From contig RDYC01000293.1 in assembly GCA_004293295.1 (NCBI GenBank), positions 1-7,910 of the forward strand: 7,910 nt of DNA, given 5' to 3'. The notes beneath the pieces are model-generated. The model had not been told where the DNA came from and did not search any database. It saw only the letters and a program-made list of their open reading frames with translations. Below, piece after piece: positions 6,634 through 7,910 of the stretch. The first letter of the stretch is position 1; the number at the start of each line of letters is the position of its first letter. The stretch is from Bacteroidota bacterium. GTDB taxonomy: Bacteria; Bacteroidota; Bacteroidia; UKL13-3. The position numbers were made by a program, and so were the translations under genes.

Positions 6634-7898
6634 AAATAGTTTTTACACACGGATATTTTATTGCAGAAGACCCTAAAGAGCAAGAAATCATGAGGCCCTA
6701 TGTGCCATTGGGTATTTTGTACATTTCAGCATGGTTGCAAAAAAGTGGGTATGACAATGAAGTGTTTGATGCCACCTTTTCAACCTTTGATGCCCAAAAA
6801 GCATTTATACTGGAGCGCAAACCCGATGTGTTGGCACTTTACACCAACCTGATGACTAAGTTGAACGTGCTGCGGGCAATACAGTTTGTAAAAGCGCAAC
6901 CAGAATTGGTCCATACAAAAATAGTGCTTGGAGGCCCTGAGGTGCGCAACCACGTAGATAAATTTTTGGAATACGGAGCTGATTATATTGTGCTGGGTGA
7001 GGGCGAGGAAAGCATGTTGGAGCTGATTCAATTTTTGGATGGGGCGACCAATGTTACCATAGATCAGATTGAAGGGATTACCTATTTAGATGCTGAAGGA
7101 AAAACCATTTACAACAAGGAACGGGTTAAACTAAAAAATTTGGATGAATTGCCTTTGCCCAATCGCACCAAAGTTAATCTGCAATTGTATTTTGATGCTT
7201 GGAAGGCCAAACATGGTACCAGTGCCATTTCCATCAATACCATGCGTGGTTGTCCCTACAGTTGTAAATGGTGCAGCAGGGCAGTGTATGGCCAAAGTTA
7301 CCGCAGGCGCAGCGCCAAACATGTGGTTGATGAGATGGAATGGATTAAAAACAACTATCAGGTAGATACCATTTGGTTTGTAGATGATGTATTTACCGTA
7401 AGCCATAAATGGTTAAAAGAGTTTAGAGAGGAATTGGAAAGCCGTAACCTGAAATTTCCCTACGAATGCATTACCCGTGCTGATAGAATGAATGAAGAGG
7501 TAATTGATGAACTTAAAGCCAGTGGTTGTTTTAGGGTGTGGATTGGGGCCGAAAGTGGCTCGCAAAAAGTAATTGATTTAATGGATAGAAGGGTAGATGT
7601 GATGCAGGTAAGGAACATGATTAGAAGTTCGCAAGCAAAGGGAATACAAGCTGGAACGTTTATCATGGTGGGTTATCCTGGTGAAACCGAAGAAGATATT
7701 TTTGAAACGGTAAGGCACCTGAAAGATTCAGACCCTGATATTTTTACCATAACAGTTGCCTACCCCATTAAAGGCACACCACTATACCAAGAGGTTGAAA
7801 ATGATTTTATACACCAATTTGAAAAATACAGAAGTAAACGGAAAGCCCAAAAATGCCATTCCTGTTTTACTTTTGACTTCTTCAAAACTGAAATCTGA
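6630..7898 (+). CDS. B12-binding-type radical SAM protein, second subfamily, with anomalous C-terminus
   Basis: 422 residues as read; ATG at 6630 overlaps the previous stop (ATGA), typical of translational coupling. B12-binding-type domain: IVFTHGYF (3-10), PYVPLGILYISAWL (23-36), VFDATF (45-50), IVLGGPEVRNH (98-108) and GADYIVLGEGEE (116-127). It retains the GGPE turn lost in its paralog, but has no DxHxxG. The NLDELPLP linker (170-177) precedes the [4Fe-4S] motif C208-x3-C212-x2-C215 (RGCPYSCKWC). Strands IWFVDDVF (248-255), WIGAESGSQK (304-313) and VGYPGETEE (347-355) complete the barrel. Homology to the paralog runs to about residue 396 (Q at 7815-7817); after that the sequence turns low-complexity and basic and stops, where the paralog has about 75 more residues. 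The catalytic core is complete, but the C-terminal helices are missing or replaced. Truncation, rearrangement or an assembly fault are all possible. Confidence 0.88.
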   Translation: MKIVFTHGYFIAEDPKEQEIMRPYVPLGILYISAWLQKSGYDNEVFDATFSTFDAQKAFILERKPDVLALYTNLMTKLNVLRAIQFVKAQPELVHTKIVLGGPEVRNHVDKFLEYGADYIVLGEGEESMLELIQFLDGATNVTIDQIEGITYLDAEGKTIYNKERVKLKNLDELPLPNRTKVNLQLYFDAWKAKHGTSAISINTMRGCPYSCKWCSRAVYGQSYRRRSAKHVVDEMEWIKNNYQVDTIWFVDDVFTVSHKWLKEFREELESRNLKFPYECITRADRMNEEVIDELKASGCFRVWIGAESGSQKVIDLMDRRVDVMQVRNMIRSSQAKGIQAGTFIMVGYPGETEEDIFETVRHLKDSDPDIFTITVAYPIKGTPLYQEVENDFIHQFEKYRSKRKAQKCHSCFTFDFFKTEI

Positions 7899-7910
7899 AC
7901 TCAACTCAAA
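7818..7910 (+). other. Divergent right-edge segment: end of the last radical SAM gene and a second open frame
   Basis: From about 7818 the frame of the last gene no longer resembles its paralog. A second + strand frame is open from ATG at 7801 to the window edge; it has AAGAGG at 7789-7794, 6 nt upstream of the ATG, and reads as a normal-looking mixed peptide (…NGKPKNAIPVLLLTSS…). It does not restore the missing radical SAM tail, so a one-base frameshift does not explain the change. The reverse strand is also open from the edge to about 7782. I recognise none of these peptides. It may be the start of another gene, a rearrangement junction or a chimeric contig end. Confidence 0.35.

Noticed and set aside
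4930..7170. Near-repeats of DNA (for example around 4945-4970 and 7135-7160) as a possible repeat element
   Set aside because: They encode the same protein block (NLDELPLP) in two paralogous genes with many synonymous differences, so they reflect paralogy rather than a mobile or regulatory repeat.
7854..7866. KCHSC (CxxC) near the end of the last gene as a zinc or Fe-S site
   Set aside because: It lies in the segment that has lost family resemblance and is probably out of its natural frame; an isolated CxxC there has no support.
1..7910. RiPP precursor peptide, CRISPR array, tRNA or insertion sequence
   Set aside because: The space between genes is at most 31 nt, no short forward frame with leader/core character is free, and there are no spaced direct repeats, cloverleaf sequences, inverted terminal repeats or transposase motifs.

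Overview
The window is one tightly packed, entirely + strand gene cluster with seven genes and almost no non-coding DNA. Four of the seven encode B12-binding-type radical SAM enzymes. Two encode class I SAM-dependent methyltransferases of different kinds. One encodes a DNA-polymerase-beta-type nucleotidyltransferase with an N-terminal winged-helix-like region. The order is rSAM (cut by the left edge) - rSAM - NPPY methyltransferase - nucleotidyltransferase - rSAM - methyltransferase - rSAM.

The organism is most likely a Bacteroidota member or close relative. The basis is moderate AT-richness, A/T-ending codons, mostly absent Shine-Dalgarno sequences with A-rich leaders, and the style of the protein families. 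This is an inference by eye; there is no rRNA or marker gene here.

Layout: positions 2-2819 hold two paralogous rSAM genes of one subfamily (an N-terminal Rossmann-like half with a WGG element, then CxxxCxxC). Positions 2821-4429 hold the NPPY methyltransferase and the nucleotidyltransferase. Positions 4422-7898 hold a second rSAM subfamily as two paralogs flanking a small-molecule-type methyltransferase. Junctions after the first gene are 1 nt gaps or overlaps of 4-20 nt, so genes 2-7 almost certainly form one translationally coupled operon. The only gap, 31 nt, separates genes 1 and 2, which are probably cotranscribed too.

Taken together the set looks like a pathway that builds and decorates a small molecule, lipid or glycan: radical chemistry on unactivated carbons (methylation, cyclisation or rearrangement), conventional methylation at two steps, and a possible nucleotidyl transfer. 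No core scaffold enzyme (PKS, NRPS, terpene cyclase, glycosyltransferase), precursor peptide or transporter is visible, so the product cannot be named. The last rSAM gene loses family-like sequence about 80 nt before its stop codon, which suggests a truncation, a rearrangement junction or an assembly problem at the right edge.
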